Source: Myceligenerans indicum (GTDB taxonomy: Bacteria; Actinomycetota; Actinomycetes; Actinomycetales; Cellulomonadaceae). Taken from it: DNA of 61,263 nucleotides. Location: contig NZ_JABBYC010000026.1 of NCBI RefSeq assembly GCF_016742955.1, positions 1-61,263 on the forward strand. Reading direction: 5' to 3'. Shown piece after piece: positions 25,765 to 35,120 of the stretch. Made by a program: the position numbers and the translations under genes. Positions within the stretch are counted from its first letter, which is position 1. Each line of letters starts with the position of its first letter. Under the pieces are notes generated by a model. The model was not told where the DNA came from. It made no database searches and saw only the letters and a list, made by a program, of their open reading frames with translations.

Positions 25765-26001
25765 GCAGGCATTCCGTGCGGATGGCTCGAGCATCGGCGG
25801 GCAGCCTCGGTACCCCGCCAAGCCACACGCAACCCTGTTCGTGACCCACCGATGAGTTCTGCCCATGGCAGACGTCTCCATTAAGAGGTCGCGTTCGGGG
25901 CACGGAATACCTGACCATGAACGTGCGTCGTACTGGCGTAGGTCGTGCGCGATGGTGCTCGCGGTCTCGGCCCCCACACTTCCCAGGAGAGGGACCCCGA
26001 C

Positions 26002-27519
26002 ATGAGTGCACGAACCGATACGATTGATGACAGTCCGCACGCTCTACCCCCCGGTGAGGGAGCCACGGGGTCGATGACGACCGAAGCACCGGAGGCGGAG
26101 GCGGCGATCAAGCTCGCACCCGGCCATTTCCGGGTCATCGCCCTGCTGATGGTGTCGGCCTTCACCGTGATCCTCAACGAGACCACGATGACGATTGCTC
26201 TGCCGACAATCATGACGGACCTGGGCATCACCGAGACCACCGGCCAGTGGCTCACGACGGCGTTCATGCTGACCATGGCCGTCGTGATCCCGACGACCGG
26301 ATACCTCATCAACCGGCTCGGCACACGCAACGCCTACATCCTGGCAATGGCGGTGTTCACCGCGGGCACGGTGCTGGGCGCGCTCGCGCCGACCTTCGGT
26401 GTCCTCGTGGGCGCCCGCGTCGTTCAGGCGATGGGCACCGGAATCATGATGCCGCTGCTCATGACCACGATCATGACGATCGTCCCACCCCAGATCCGCG
26501 GGAAGATCATGGGGAACATCACGCTCGTCATCGCGCTGGCACCTGCGACGGGTCCGACCATGTCGGGCATCGTGGTCGACCTCGCCGGATGGCGCGCCGT
26601 GTTCGCCGTGGTGGCGCCGGTGGCCCTCCTCGTTCTTGTCGCCGGACTCGTGTGGATCCGCGACGTGGCGGAGAAGGAGCTCCAGCCGATCGATCCGCTG
26701 TCGGTCCCGCTCTCGCTCCTCGCGTTCGGCGGAGTCGTCTGGGGGCTCTCGCAGCTCGGTGAATCCGGGGACGAGGCATCTCTCGTGAGCCCGTACGTTC
26801 CGCTGAGTGTCGGTGTGGTCATGCTCGGTGTGTTCGTCTGGCGTCAGATCGCCCGCCAGCGCACCGACTCGGCTCTCCTCGACCTGCGGACGTTCCGCTC
26901 ACGGAACTTCCGGATCGCGGTAGGCATCATGGCGATCGCGATGATCGCGATGTTCGGCGCGATGATCCTCCTGCCACTGGTGCTGCAGGACGCCATGGGT
27001 TACTCGCCCACGCTCGCGGGACTGGTCGTGCTGCCGGGCGGTTTGGCGATGGGTCTCCTCGGGCCGGTGGTCGGCCGGCTCTACGACAAGGTCGGCCCGC
27101 GCCCGCTCATGCTCCCCGGACTTGCCGGAGTGACGCTCGCGGTAGCGCTTCTGGCGACCATCAACGTCGGAACGCCGCCCTGGTTGGTCGTCACGGCGCA
27201 GCTGGTGCTGATGGTGGGCCTGAGCTTCACCTTCACGCCGCTGTTCAGCTCGGCGATGGGTGACCTCGAGCCACACCTGTATTCCCACGGTTCCGCCACG
27301 ATCAACACCGTGCAGCAGGTGGCCGGTGCCGCCGGTACCGCACTCTTCGTCGCGCTCATGACGATCCGTTCCACGACGATGACCGACGCCGGTGCCTCCG
27401 ACGCGGAGGCACTCACGGGCGGTGCCCGCCTCTCGTTCACCGTCGGGGCGATCATCGTCGCCACGGCAATCCTCCTGGCCAGCCGAATCAAGCGGGTCGA
27501 GGGCGGCGCGGCCCACTGA
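26002..27519 (+). CDS. DHA2-type MFS multidrug efflux transporter
   Basis: A 505-residue protein from the ATG at 26002 with AGGAGAGGGA upstream. After about 40 cytoplasmic residues it has about 14 membrane helices. The first helix ends with ALPTIMTDLGITETTGQWL, the DHA2 (EmrB/QacA) entry motif. Motif A is degenerate (GYLINRLGTRNAY). Motif C, diagnostic for drug-proton antiporters, is present as APATGPTMSG in helix 5. It is likely a proton-driven exporter of toxic compounds or antibiotics in the cytoplasmic membrane. It stands alone behind a 237-base intergenic gap, with no adjacent TetR/MarR-type regulator, which is unusual for this family. Confidence 0.88.
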   Translation: MSARTDTIDDSPHALPPGEGATGSMTTEAPEAEAAIKLAPGHFRVIALLMVSAFTVILNETTMTIALPTIMTDLGITETTGQWLTTAFMLTMAVVIPTTGYLINRLGTRNAYILAMAVFTAGTVLGALAPTFGVLVGARVVQAMGTGIMMPLLMTTIMTIVPPQIRGKIMGNITLVIALAPATGPTMSGIVVDLAGWRAVFAVVAPVALLVLVAGLVWIRDVAEKELQPIDPLSVPLSLLAFGGVVWGLSQLGESGDEASLVSPYVPLSVGVVMLGVFVWRQIARQRTDSALLDLRTFRSRNFRIAVGIMAIAMIAMFGAMILLPLVLQDAMGYSPTLAGLVVLPGGLAMGLLGPVVGRLYDKVGPRPLMLPGLAGVTLAVALLATINVGTPPWLVVTAQLVLMVGLSFTFTPLFSSAMGDLEPHLYSHGSATINTVQQVAGAAGTALFVALMTIRSTTMTDAGASDAEALTGGARLSFTVGAIIVATAILLASRIKRVEGGAAH

Positions 27520-27526
27520 TGGTGTC

Positions 27527-27545
27527 CCCGGAGCCTCGGTCCGGG
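27527..27545 (+). terminator. Weak hairpin after the MFS gene
   Basis: CCCGGA (27527-27532) pairs with TCCGGG (27540-27545) across a 7-base loop, starting 8 bases after the transporter's stop. The stem is short and there is no U-tract. Confidence 0.35.
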
Positions 27546-27672
27546 ATGCGGGGTGATGGCGCGGCGGCAGCTTCGGCGGCCGCCGCGTCGTCGTCCCGGT
27601 CCGACGGTTCCGCCGGCGGGTCTGGGCCCGCCAACCCGCGCGGGGAACTGCGGTGACGCCTACACTTCGACC

Positions 27673-28623
27673 ATGGCCGAGGTTCGGGTCTTCGCCGGCT
27701 CCGCAGGTCAGCGCTTCGCTCAGAAAATGTGCGCTGACCTCGGCGTTCCCTTGAGCCCAGCGGAGATCAGCCGCTTCGCCAACGACTGCCTCCAGGCGCA
27801 GCTCATGGAGAACTGCCGCGAACGCGACGTGTTCCTGGTCCAGCCCGTCATCACTCCCACGCAGGAGAACCTGATGGAGCTGCTCCTCATGATCGACGCC
27901 GCCAAGGGAGCCTCAGCACGACGCATCACCGCGGTCATGCCGCACTTCGCCTACGCGCGATCCGACAAGAAGGACGCGCCACGCATTTCGATCGGCGGTC
28001 GCCTTGTCGCTGATCTGCTGGAAACGGCAGGTGCCGGGCGCATTCTCACCATGACGCTGCACGCGCCGCAGGTGCACGCCTTCTTCCGCGTCCCGACGGA
28101 TCAGCTGAATGCGTTGCGCGAACTCGCCTCGCACTTCGCCTCGAACGACCTGTCCAAGACGACGGTCGTCTCTCCTGATCTCGGCAACGCCAAGCCGGCC
28201 AGTGCGTTCGCGAAGATGCTCGGAGTCCCTGTGGCCGCAGCGGCAAAGGAGCGTTTCCATGGCGATCGCGTCGAGATCACGTCGCTGATCGGTGACGTCG
28301 GCGGCCGGGACATCATCGTGCTCGACGACGAGATCGCGGGCGGCACAACGATCGCGGCCATCCTCGACCTGCTCCGCGAGCACGGCGCCCGCTCGGTCCG
28401 GATCGCCTGCACCCACGGCATCTTCGCGGGTGATGCCGTGTACCGCATCGCCGCCGACCCGGACGTCGTCGAGATCGTGACGACGGACACCGTCCCGTCC
28501 ACGGAGCTCATCGTCCATCACAAGCTGACCGTCATCAGTGTCGCCGCGGCCTTCGCCGAAGCGGTGCGCCGCATCCACTCGGGCGAGTCCGTCAGCGCTC
28601 TCTTCGACCCCACTCACGTCTGA
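27673..28623 (+). CDS. Ribose-phosphate pyrophosphokinase homologue
   Basis: A 316-residue protein from the ATG at 27673. It belongs to the Prs family, which makes PRPP from ribose 5-phosphate and ATP. Visible are the N-terminal FAGSAGQRFAQKM start, the flexible-loop region YARSDKKDAPRISIGGRLVA (canonical enzymes have YARQDRK), TLHAPQVHAFFRVPTD and the PRPP-binding loop VLDDEIAGGTTI near residues 214-227. Differences from the housekeeping enzyme (S-D-K-K in place of R-Q-D-R-K, and EIAGGTT for M-x-D-T-A-G-T) suggest a second, divergent copy, possibly with altered substrate use. No clear Shine-Dalgarno is present. It converges on pcnA with only 10 bases between stops. Confidence 0.8.
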   Translation: MAEVRVFAGSAGQRFAQKMCADLGVPLSPAEISRFANDCLQAQLMENCRERDVFLVQPVITPTQENLMELLLMIDAAKGASARRITAVMPHFAYARSDKKDAPRISIGGRLVADLLETAGAGRILTMTLHAPQVHAFFRVPTDQLNALRELASHFASNDLSKTTVVSPDLGNAKPASAFAKMLGVPVAAAAKERFHGDRVEITSLIGDVGGRDIIVLDDEIAGGTTIAAILDLLREHGARSVRIACTHGIFAGDAVYRIAADPDVVEIVTTDTVPSTELIVHHKLTVISVAAAFAEAVRRIHSGESVSALFDPTHV

Positions 28624-28633
28624 GCCCCACGGG

Positions 28634-30097
28634 TCAGCTCTGCCGCGCCGTCCACCACTTCTTGAGTTCCTCGGTCGCGGCCTCCTCACCCAACGGGCCG
28701 TGCTCCATCCGCAGCCCGAGCAGATGCTGATATGCCTGCCCCACCTCACGACCGGGTGCGATACCGAGGATCTCCATGATCCGGTTCCCGTCCAGGTCGG
28801 GCCTGATGGCGTCGATCTCCTCCTGCTCGCGGAGGACGTCGATCCGCTTCTCGAGGTGCGTGTACGCGTCCGAGAGTCGCTTGGCCTTGCGGCGATTGCG
28901 GGTCGTGCAGTCGGCACGCGTCAGCCGGTGCAGACGCTCGAGCAAGGGGCCGGCGTCGGTCACGTACCGCCGTACGGCCGAGTCGGTCCATTCCCCGTCG
29001 CCGTAGCCGTGAAACCGGAGATGCAGCTCCACGAGCCGGGAAACGTCCTTGACCACCTGCTTCTCGTACTTCAGGGCACGCAGCCGCTTCGACACCATCT
29101 TGGCGCCGACCACCTCGTGGTGATGGAACGACACTCCCCCACCCGGCTCGAACCTGCGAGTGGCGGGCTTGCCGACGTCGTGCAGGAGCGCCGCGAGCCG
29201 CAGCACGAGATCCGGTGCCGGAACCGCCCCGTTCGGTCCGGTCTCCTGAGCGATCGCCTGCTCCAGCACGATCAGGGAGTGCTCGTACACGTCCTTGTGT
29301 CGATGGTGCTCATCGATCTCCAGCTGCAACGCCGGCAACTCAGGCAGCACATGGTCGGCAAGGCCGGTGTCGACGAGAACCTCGAGCCCGGCGCGAGGGT
29401 TCGGTGACATCACGAGCTTGCTCAGCTCCGCCTGAACCCTCTCGGCCGAGACGATCTCGATCCGCCCGGCCATCGCCACCAGCGCGGCCAGCGTTCCTTG
29501 TTCCACGTGAAACGAGAGCTGGGCGGCGAACCTTGCCGCCCTCAGCATTCGCAGCGGGTCGTCATCGAACGACCGTTCAGGCGCAATGGGCGTGCGCAGC
29601 ACCTTGCGCGCCAGATCGGTGAGCCCGTCAAAAGGATCCACGAATGTCAGGCCGGGCAGACGTACCGCCATCGCATTGACAGTGAAGTCGCGTCGGGACA
29701 GATCGCCGTCGAGCGACGTACCGAACTCCACCAATGGCTTGCGGGAGTTCGGGTCGTACTTGTCCGTGCGGTAGGTGGTCACCTCGACGATGACATCGCC
29801 CTTGCGCGCGCCGATGGTGCCGAACTCCTTGCCGATGTCCCAGTGGGCATCGCCCCACTTCGCGAGGAGCCGCTGAGTCTCATCAGGCGTCGCGGACGTC
29901 GCGAAGTCGAGGTCGTTGCTTGCGCGGCCCAGGAACGCGTCCCGCACCGGCCCGCCGACCAGCGAGAGCTCGTGACCGGCCGCCCGGAACACTTCACCGA
30001 GGTCGACGGCGGCCGGAGCCATCTCGGTCAGCACGCCAAGTGCGCGGCGCAGGAGTTCCAGCTCGGGCTTGGCACCAGAAGGGGTTGACACGAGCAT
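28634..30097 (-). CDS. pcnA: CCA tRNA nucleotidyltransferase
   Basis: A 487-residue enzyme that adds or repairs the 3' CCA of tRNAs. The ATG at 30097 has GGGAG upstream, and the 47 residues upstream of it in frame are not conserved. The nucleotidyltransferase core shows LVGGPVRDAFLG and NDLDFATSATPDE (the G-G and D-x-D motifs), then RRDFTVNAMAVR and RMLRAARFAAQL. A C-terminal HD domain has LLHDVGKPATRRF. The family is class II. The gene is divergent from the Nudix gene, as in Mycobacterium (Rv3907c/Rv3908). It matters here because the tRNA-Ile at 60944 does not encode CCA. A parS site (29499-29514) lies inside the coding sequence. Confidence 0.92.
   Translation of the reverse strand: MLVSTPSGAKPELELLRRALGVLTEMAPAAVDLGEVFRAAGHELSLVGGPVRDAFLGRASNDLDFATSATPDETQRLLAKWGDAHWDIGKEFGTIGARKGDVIVEVTTYRTDKYDPNSRKPLVEFGTSLDGDLSRRDFTVNAMAVRLPGLTFVDPFDGLTDLARKVLRTPIAPERSFDDDPLRMLRAARFAAQLSFHVEQGTLAALVAMAGRIEIVSAERVQAELSKLVMSPNPRAGLEVLVDTGLADHVLPELPALQLEIDEHHRHKDVYEHSLIVLEQAIAQETGPNGAVPAPDLVLRLAALLHDVGKPATRRFEPGGGVSFHHHEVVGAKMVSKRLRALKYEKQVVKDVSRLVELHLRFHGYGDGEWTDSAVRRYVTDAGPLLERLHRLTRADCTTRNRRKAKRLSDAYTHLEKRIDVLREQEEIDAIRPDLDGNRIMEILGIAPGREVGQAYQHLLGLRMEHGPLGEEAATEELKKWWTARQS
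29499..29514. other. parS site 1 (inside pcnA)
   Basis: TGTTCCACGTGAAACG matches the ParB-binding consensus TGTTNCACGTGAAACA at 15 of 16 positions. It lies in the pcnA coding sequence, read there as FHVEQG. It is the leftmost of eight parS-like sites. Confidence 0.85.
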
Positions 30098-30193
30098 CGA
30101 TTCTCCCAGACGACCGCGCGTGTACGTAGTCCAGGAACGCGGCAGACCGCGTTCCGTGCGGTGCGTGTGATCGGGAACGGTCCGCGTAGTCGG

Positions 30194-30199
30194 TAGTGT
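30194..30199 (+). promoter_or_regulatory. -10 hexamer of a probable leaderless promoter (Nudix gene)
   Basis: TAGTGT fits the actinobacterial -10 pattern TANNNT and ends 6 bases before the Nudix ATG, so transcription would start at or next to the start codon. No Shine-Dalgarno is present between them. No clear -35 was found. Confidence 0.5.
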
Positions 30200-30205
30200 T
30201 GGGGC

Positions 30206-30850
30206 ATGTCCACCCCCGCGCCGGCTGGCGATCGACACATCGGTCGCCCCGACGTGCCCACGCCACCTGGCGGGGCGCCTCTCCGGGTGGATCCGTCACG
30301 TGTGGTCGCCATGCCCGCCGCGACAGCACATCTCCCCGTCGTGGACGAGACGTCCGCCGGCGGGCTCGTCCTGCGCTCCAACCACGGACGTGCCTCAGAC
30401 CCCGACGGATTCGATGCCGCCGTACTCCTGCGCCGCAACCGCAGCGGACGGATCGAGTGGTGTCTCCCGAAGGGACACCTGGAAGGCGAGGAGACCCCGG
30501 AGGAAGCGGCAATCCGCGAGATCCGGGAGGAGACCGGTATCTCTGGCTCGATCCAGGTCGATCTCGGCGTCATCGACTACTGGTTCACCGGCGAGGACCG
30601 GCGTGTGCACAAGGTAGTGCACCACTTCCTGCTGCGTGCGGACGGAGGCGCCCTCACGGTGGAGAACGATCCTGACGGTGAGGCCGAGGACGCCGTCTGG
30701 GTCGGTATGCGCGACCTTCCTGACAAGCTTTCCTACCCGAACGAGCAGCGGCTGGCCGCCGTCGCCGCCGAGCGCCTGGGTTCGTCCCCCGAACTGCTCG
30801 CGGCCCTGCGATCCGGCATGTCCCACCTGGAGACTCCAGACCACCCATGA
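30206..30850 (+). CDS. Nudix hydrolase
   Basis: A 214-residue protein. The first 45 residues are Pro-rich and poorly conserved. The Nudix box is complete: GHLEGEETPEEAA followed by IREIREETGI, i.e. G-x5-E-x7-REUxEExGU with all metal-binding glutamates. SAGGLVLRSN before it and DYWFTGEDRRVHKVVHHFLL after it complete the fold. It hydrolyses nucleoside diphosphates linked to another moiety; the substrate is not evident, and the position equals mycobacterial Rv3908 (MutT4). The ATG lies 6 bases after a -10-like TAGTGT, suggesting a leaderless transcript. The stop overlaps the DUF6049 start (ATGA), so the two are coupled. Confidence 0.9.
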   Translation: MSTPAPAGDRHIGRPDVPTPPGGAPLRVDPSRVVAMPAATAHLPVVDETSAGGLVLRSNHGRASDPDGFDAAVLLRRNRSGRIEWCLPKGHLEGEETPEEAAIREIREETGISGSIQVDLGVIDYWFTGEDRRVHKVVHHFLLRADGGALTVENDPDGEAEDAVWVGMRDLPDKLSYPNEQRLAAVAAERLGSSPELLAALRSGMSHLETPDHP

Positions 30851-33165
30851 CGCAGCATCACGGTGCCCGACGGCGTTGCGCCCGCACCACCGCAGGAATC
30901 CTCACCGCGTGTCTCGTACTCCTGGGCACCTACCTGCCCATGAGCACGTCATCCGCCACCGCGCGCCCGGCCGGGAACGGTTCGGTCGCGGACGCCGCGA
31001 CGGTGGCGTTCGCGAACCAGGCGTCCGCGGACCAGGCGCACATCTCCGCGGCCGGCTCCCCAAGCACCGTCGTCGGCCAGGAGAGCGACTCGGCCGCTCC
31101 CGTCTCGGTGGTCCTGCGGACCGTCTCCCCCACGGTGGCACGGCCAGGCGACCAGGTGAAGGTCACCGCGGAGATCACCAACGACACCGACCGGGCGCTC
31201 ACGGGCCTGACCGCCAGGATCGCCGTCAACGCGGTCGCACTCACGCAGCGCTCCGCTCTGTCGGCATGGGAATCGCTGTCGCTCGTCGACCGCGTCGCGG
31301 GAAGCGGCCCCAGCCCTCAGGACCTGGGCAAGCTCGGCCCTGGGCGGTCGACGACCATCGAGCTCACCTTCCCCACCGCCACGTACACGTTGCAGGGCTG
31401 GGGACCGCGCGAGATGTCCATCGAGATCCGTGATGCCTCAAGCAGGGTCGGCGTGCTGCGCACCTACCTGATGTACGACAACGGAACGACCCGGACCGCG
31501 TCACCTCCGATGCGCCTGACCATCGCGGCGCCCGTGACCTCGGGCACCGTGGATCCCGCGGACCTGGAGGCAGCCCGGCTCCGACTGGCCCAGGAGGCCG
31601 CCGACGAGGGGCGACTCGATCAGATGCTCCAGGTCGCGAGGACGGGAAAGATCTCGCTGGCCGTGGATCCGAACGTCATCGGTCTCGCACGATCCGCCGA
31701 GGACGACGAGTTGCGAGCGTGGGGTGCCCAGTTCCTGGCGGCCACCGAGGCGACGAGCACGTTCGCGCTCCCCTCCTGGGACACGGACATCGCGGCGCTC
31801 GCCCATGCAGGGGTCTCGTCGGGCCGCATGCGTGGCATCCTCAACACGCCGGTGGCCGGCGAATGGAAGGTCCCGAAGTCGTGGGGCGAGGGGCTGGCCT
31901 GGCCTGCGGACGGGGTCGCCGACCAAGTCACCGTGGCCGCGGCCACCTCCGCGAAGCGGCCATACGTGGTGCTTGCGAACGGAACACACGCACCGCTGGC
32001 GGCGAACAGCGCCGAGAGCCGCGCGGACGTGAGCCTCGACGACGAGACGGCACGGACCGTGGTGGCGGACAAGGTGCTCAGCGAGCTCTTCACCAGCGGG
32101 ACGGACCTCGCGCCGGCACTCCGCGCGGCCGAGTCCGCAGAGGCCGACGACTCCGGAGCAGGCGGGGCGGAGGCAGGACCCGCAGCTCCACAGCGCTCGG
32201 GGGCGGCTGCCGCGCAGCGGCTCGTTGCCGAGACCTCGACGATCGTCGCCCAGGCCGCATCGCACCCGCCGCGTGCTCTGGTTGCGCTCGACCGCTCCTG
32301 GTACCCCGATGCGGACGCGGTCGACACGATCCTGGCCGCCCTTGACAACGCCGACTGGGTCGACGTCGCCCCACTGGGCTCCCTTCTCGCCTCCGACGCG
32401 CCCTCGGTCGAACGTACGCCGCTGCAGAGCGACAAGCCCGCGAAGCAGGAGCTCGACGTACACGAGGTGTCCCTCATCGATGAGACCCGCACAAGGGTCA
32501 TCGACTTCTCCTCCATCGCGGACGACTCCGCGGAGCTCCGCCGCAATTCTCTGTGGCACCTGGTCACACCACTGTCCATCACGTATCGCGCCGACCCGGA
32601 GCAGCGGCAGGCGGCGGTCGACGAGGGCATCAACTACGCCGAAGAGGTACTCGGCGCCGTGACCCTCGTTCCCCGCGAGGGAATCAATCTGATCTCGGAC
32701 CGCGGCGATCTGCCGATACGCGTCCAGAACCGTCTGGACACTGACGTCACGGTGACCGTCCTGCTGCGGCCCGACAACCCGCGGCTGACCGTGGCACACC
32801 CGGTGAGTGGGACGGTTCCCTCCGGCAAGGAGATGGACCTGCCGATCCCTGTCGAGGCGATCGGGTCCGGCGATGTCACCGTGACCGCCGAACTGCTGGC
32901 TCCCTCGGGGGTCCGGCTCGGGTCGGAGACCTCGTTCGAGGTGCGCGTTCGTGCCGGGTGGGAGGAGGTCGGCACCTGGATCGCCGCAGGGCTGGTCGGA
33001 CTGCTGTTTCTGGCAGGAATCTGGCGTACCGTACGGCGCGGGCGTTCTCCGAACCGAGCCACGGTAGAGGACGTCCGGGCGGCGACCGGCGAGATCGAAG
33101 CCACGGCCAGGTTCACGGATACCGCCGGGCCGACGACGGCCGGCACCGCGCAGCGGACGGATTGA
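30847..33165 (+). CDS. DUF6049 family exported membrane protein
   Basis: A 772-residue protein, the counterpart of mycobacterial Rv3909 upstream of murJ. An N-terminal signal (ILTACLVLLGTYLPMSTSSA) is followed by an extracellular part with a beta-sandwich beginning VVLRTVSPTVARPGDQVKVT, a long middle region of alternating alpha/beta character with the segment MLQVARTGKISLAVDPNVI, and a C-terminal beta domain (NRLDTDVTVTVLLRPDN). One membrane helix near residue 715 (IAAGLVGLLFLAGIW) and a basic cytoplasmic tail close it. No enzyme motif is visible. Its constant place between the Nudix gene and murJ suggests a role in cell-envelope assembly alongside the lipid II flippase. That is inference from conserved order. 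Confidence 0.85.
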   Translation: MTQHHGARRRCARTTAGILTACLVLLGTYLPMSTSSATARPAGNGSVADAATVAFANQASADQAHISAAGSPSTVVGQESDSAAPVSVVLRTVSPTVARPGDQVKVTAEITNDTDRALTGLTARIAVNAVALTQRSALSAWESLSLVDRVAGSGPSPQDLGKLGPGRSTTIELTFPTATYTLQGWGPREMSIEIRDASSRVGVLRTYLMYDNGTTRTASPPMRLTIAAPVTSGTVDPADLEAARLRLAQEAADEGRLDQMLQVARTGKISLAVDPNVIGLARSAEDDELRAWGAQFLAATEATSTFALPSWDTDIAALAHAGVSSGRMRGILNTPVAGEWKVPKSWGEGLAWPADGVADQVTVAAATSAKRPYVVLANGTHAPLAANSAESRADVSLDDETARTVVADKVLSELFTSGTDLAPALRAAESAEADDSGAGGAEAGPAAPQRSGAAAAQRLVAETSTIVAQAASHPPRALVALDRSWYPDADAVDTILAALDNADWVDVAPLGSLLASDAPSVERTPLQSDKPAKQELDVHEVSLIDETRTRVIDFSSIADDSAELRRNSLWHLVTPLSITYRADPEQRQAAVDEGINYAEEVLGAVTLVPREGINLISDRGDLPIRVQNRLDTDVTVTVLLRPDNPRLTVAHPVSGTVPSGKEMDLPIPVEAIGSGDVTVTAELLAPSGVRLGSETSFEVRVRAGWEEVGTWIAAGLVGLLFLAGIWRTVRRGRSPNRATVEDVRAATGEIEATARFTDTAGPTTAGTAQRTD

Positions 33166-33203
33166 TTCCTGGGGCAGCCCGGGGCGGACGGGAGTAACCC
33201 CAC

Positions 33204-34883
33204 ATGACCTCACAGGCCACCGGCAACCGCGGGCTGGGACGCAGCTCGCTGGTAATGGCTGCCGGGACAGCCGTGTCTCGACTGGGCGGGCTCGTCCGGA
33301 ACATGGTAATGGTCGCGATCATCGGCAGCACGGGCCTGGTTGCGGATGCGTTCGACGTCGCCAACAAGCTGCCCAACGTCCTCTTCGCGATTCTCGCGGG
33401 CGGCATGCTGAACGCGATCCTGGTGCCGCAGATCGTTCGTGCGTTCCAGGCCAAGAACGCGCAGGAGCGTCTCGACAAGCTGCTCACTCTCTCCGGTGTC
33501 GGGATCCTCGCTCTGACCGCGATCCTCACCGGGGCATCGTCGATCATCGTGTGGCTGTACACCGACGGCTGGACCGATGAACAGCTGGCCCTGGGTACGA
33601 TCTTCGCCTTCTGGTGCATCCCCCAGCTCTTCTTCTACGGGTTGTACACCTTGCTCGGGCAGGTCCTCAACGCTCGCGAGCAGTTCGGCCCTTACATGTG
33701 GGCCCCGGTGGCGAACAACATCATCTCCATCATCGGCTTCGGCCTCTTCTGGGTGATCTACGGGAGCGCACCAGAAGGCGGCATCAACGAGGTCAGCTCG
33801 TGGGATACCCCCCGCACCATCCTGCTCGCCGGCACTGCCACCCTCGGCATCGCATCTCAGGCACTGGTCCTCCTCGTGCCCTTGATGCGCTCAGGGTTCG
33901 CCTGGCGGTTCCGCCTGGGATACAGGGGTATCGGGCTGCGGTCGGCAGGCTCGGTGGTCGGGTGGACGTTCGCCGCAGTCGTGCTGGAGCAACTCGGTGT
34001 CCTGTATCTGACACGCGTCGCCTCCCAGGGAGGCGCGGAGAATGCGGTCGCCGGCGAGCTCTCGAACGCGGCCGCGGGCAACGCTGCCTACACCCAGGCA
34101 CTGATGATCTACCTGCTCCCCCACTCCCTGGTCACCGTCTCCATCGCAACCGCGTTGTTCACGGGCCTGAGCAAGGCCGCTGCCAGCGGCGAGACCGACA
34201 AGGTCCGCTCGGATCTGTCGCTCGGCCTGCGAACGGTCGGGGTCTTCACGGTCTTCGCCACGGCTGCGTTCACCGTACTCGCGGCACCTCTCACAGCGAC
34301 GATCGTGCCGACGGCCGGCGCAGCGGGCACGGCAGCGATCGCACCGGTCCTCTTCGCCTTGTCCCTTGGTCTGATTCCTCTTGGGGCCATGGTCCTCATG
34401 AAGTGGGTCTACTTCGCATACGAGGACGGCCGCGGCGTCTTCTGGATCACTGTTCCTGCGACCGTCGCACTCGTGCTCGGTCTGCTCGCCGCCCAACTCT
34501 GGCTGCCCCGCGAGAACTGGGTCACCGCTGCGGGCGCGTCGTTCGCCCTCGCCAACTGGGTGACCTGTGTCCTGCGCACCCACGGCCTGCGCAAGATGCT
34601 GGACGGCCGAATGGACGGCCGCCGTGTCCTGCTGTTGCACTCCTGGGCACTGCTTGCGGGCCTCCTGGCTGCCTGGGCGGGCTGGGCTCTGTACCAGTGG
34701 ATCGGTGGGTTCGACGCATTGCAGTTCGACCGCGGCGTCGGTGGCACCTTCCTCAGCGGCCTGTGGATCACCGCGGCCTGCGGACTGGCGATGTTGATCG
34801 TCTACGTCGCACTGCTCAAGCTGTTCCGCGTACGTGAACTGGACACGCTCATGGTCCCGCTGCGCCGCCGTCTCGGGCGGTGA
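33204..34883 (+). CDS. murJ: MurJ lipid II flippase
   Basis: A 559-residue polytopic protein (about 14 helices) of the MOP/MviN superfamily, which moves lipid II across the membrane for peptidoglycan synthesis. It begins LGRSSLVMAAGTAVSRLGGL, the MurJ entry motif; Arg residues in the first helices (SRLGGLVRN) correspond to the lipid II-binding cavity. It continues with VADAFDVANKLPNVLFAILA and GGMLNAILVPQIVRAFQ, also typical. The ATG at 33204 has GGGAG upstream. In mycobacteria MurJ is fused to a C-terminal pseudokinase and extracellular domain; here the protein ends after the last helices and those domains come from a separate gene at 35121. Confidence 0.93.
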   Translation: MTSQATGNRGLGRSSLVMAAGTAVSRLGGLVRNMVMVAIIGSTGLVADAFDVANKLPNVLFAILAGGMLNAILVPQIVRAFQAKNAQERLDKLLTLSGVGILALTAILTGASSIIVWLYTDGWTDEQLALGTIFAFWCIPQLFFYGLYTLLGQVLNAREQFGPYMWAPVANNIISIIGFGLFWVIYGSAPEGGINEVSSWDTPRTILLAGTATLGIASQALVLLVPLMRSGFAWRFRLGYRGIGLRSAGSVVGWTFAAVVLEQLGVLYLTRVASQGGAENAVAGELSNAAAGNAAYTQALMIYLLPHSLVTVSIATALFTGLSKAAASGETDKVRSDLSLGLRTVGVFTVFATAAFTVLAAPLTATIVPTAGAAGTAAIAPVLFALSLGLIPLGAMVLMKWVYFAYEDGRGVFWITVPATVALVLGLLAAQLWLPRENWVTAAGASFALANWVTCVLRTHGLRKMLDGRMDGRRVLLLHSWALLAGLLAAWAGWALYQWIGGFDALQFDRGVGGTFLSGLWITAACGLAMLIVYVALLKLFRVRELDTLMVPLRRRLGR

Positions 34884-35120
34884 GGACAGGGCCGACGGAG
34901 GCCGTGGCGAACCACCGGAGCGCGACCCGCGAAGGGACCGCATCGGCGCACTCTGCCTTTCGGTCGTGTCGTTCCTGAATGCCGGGGCCAGCCACAGCCG
35001 TCCGTGCACACGCTGTGGACGAACCTTGCCGGATCCACGGATTGTCGGTATCGCCGCGTAGCATTGCGGGCAAAGATCCCGCCGTCCACCGACGGCCGTC
35101 TGATCAGCGAGGGAGGCAGT

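Noticed and set aside
26002..27519. MFS exporter as part of the secretion system
   Set aside because: It has its own ribosome binding site after a 237-base gap, and DHA2 exporters are common stand-alone genes.
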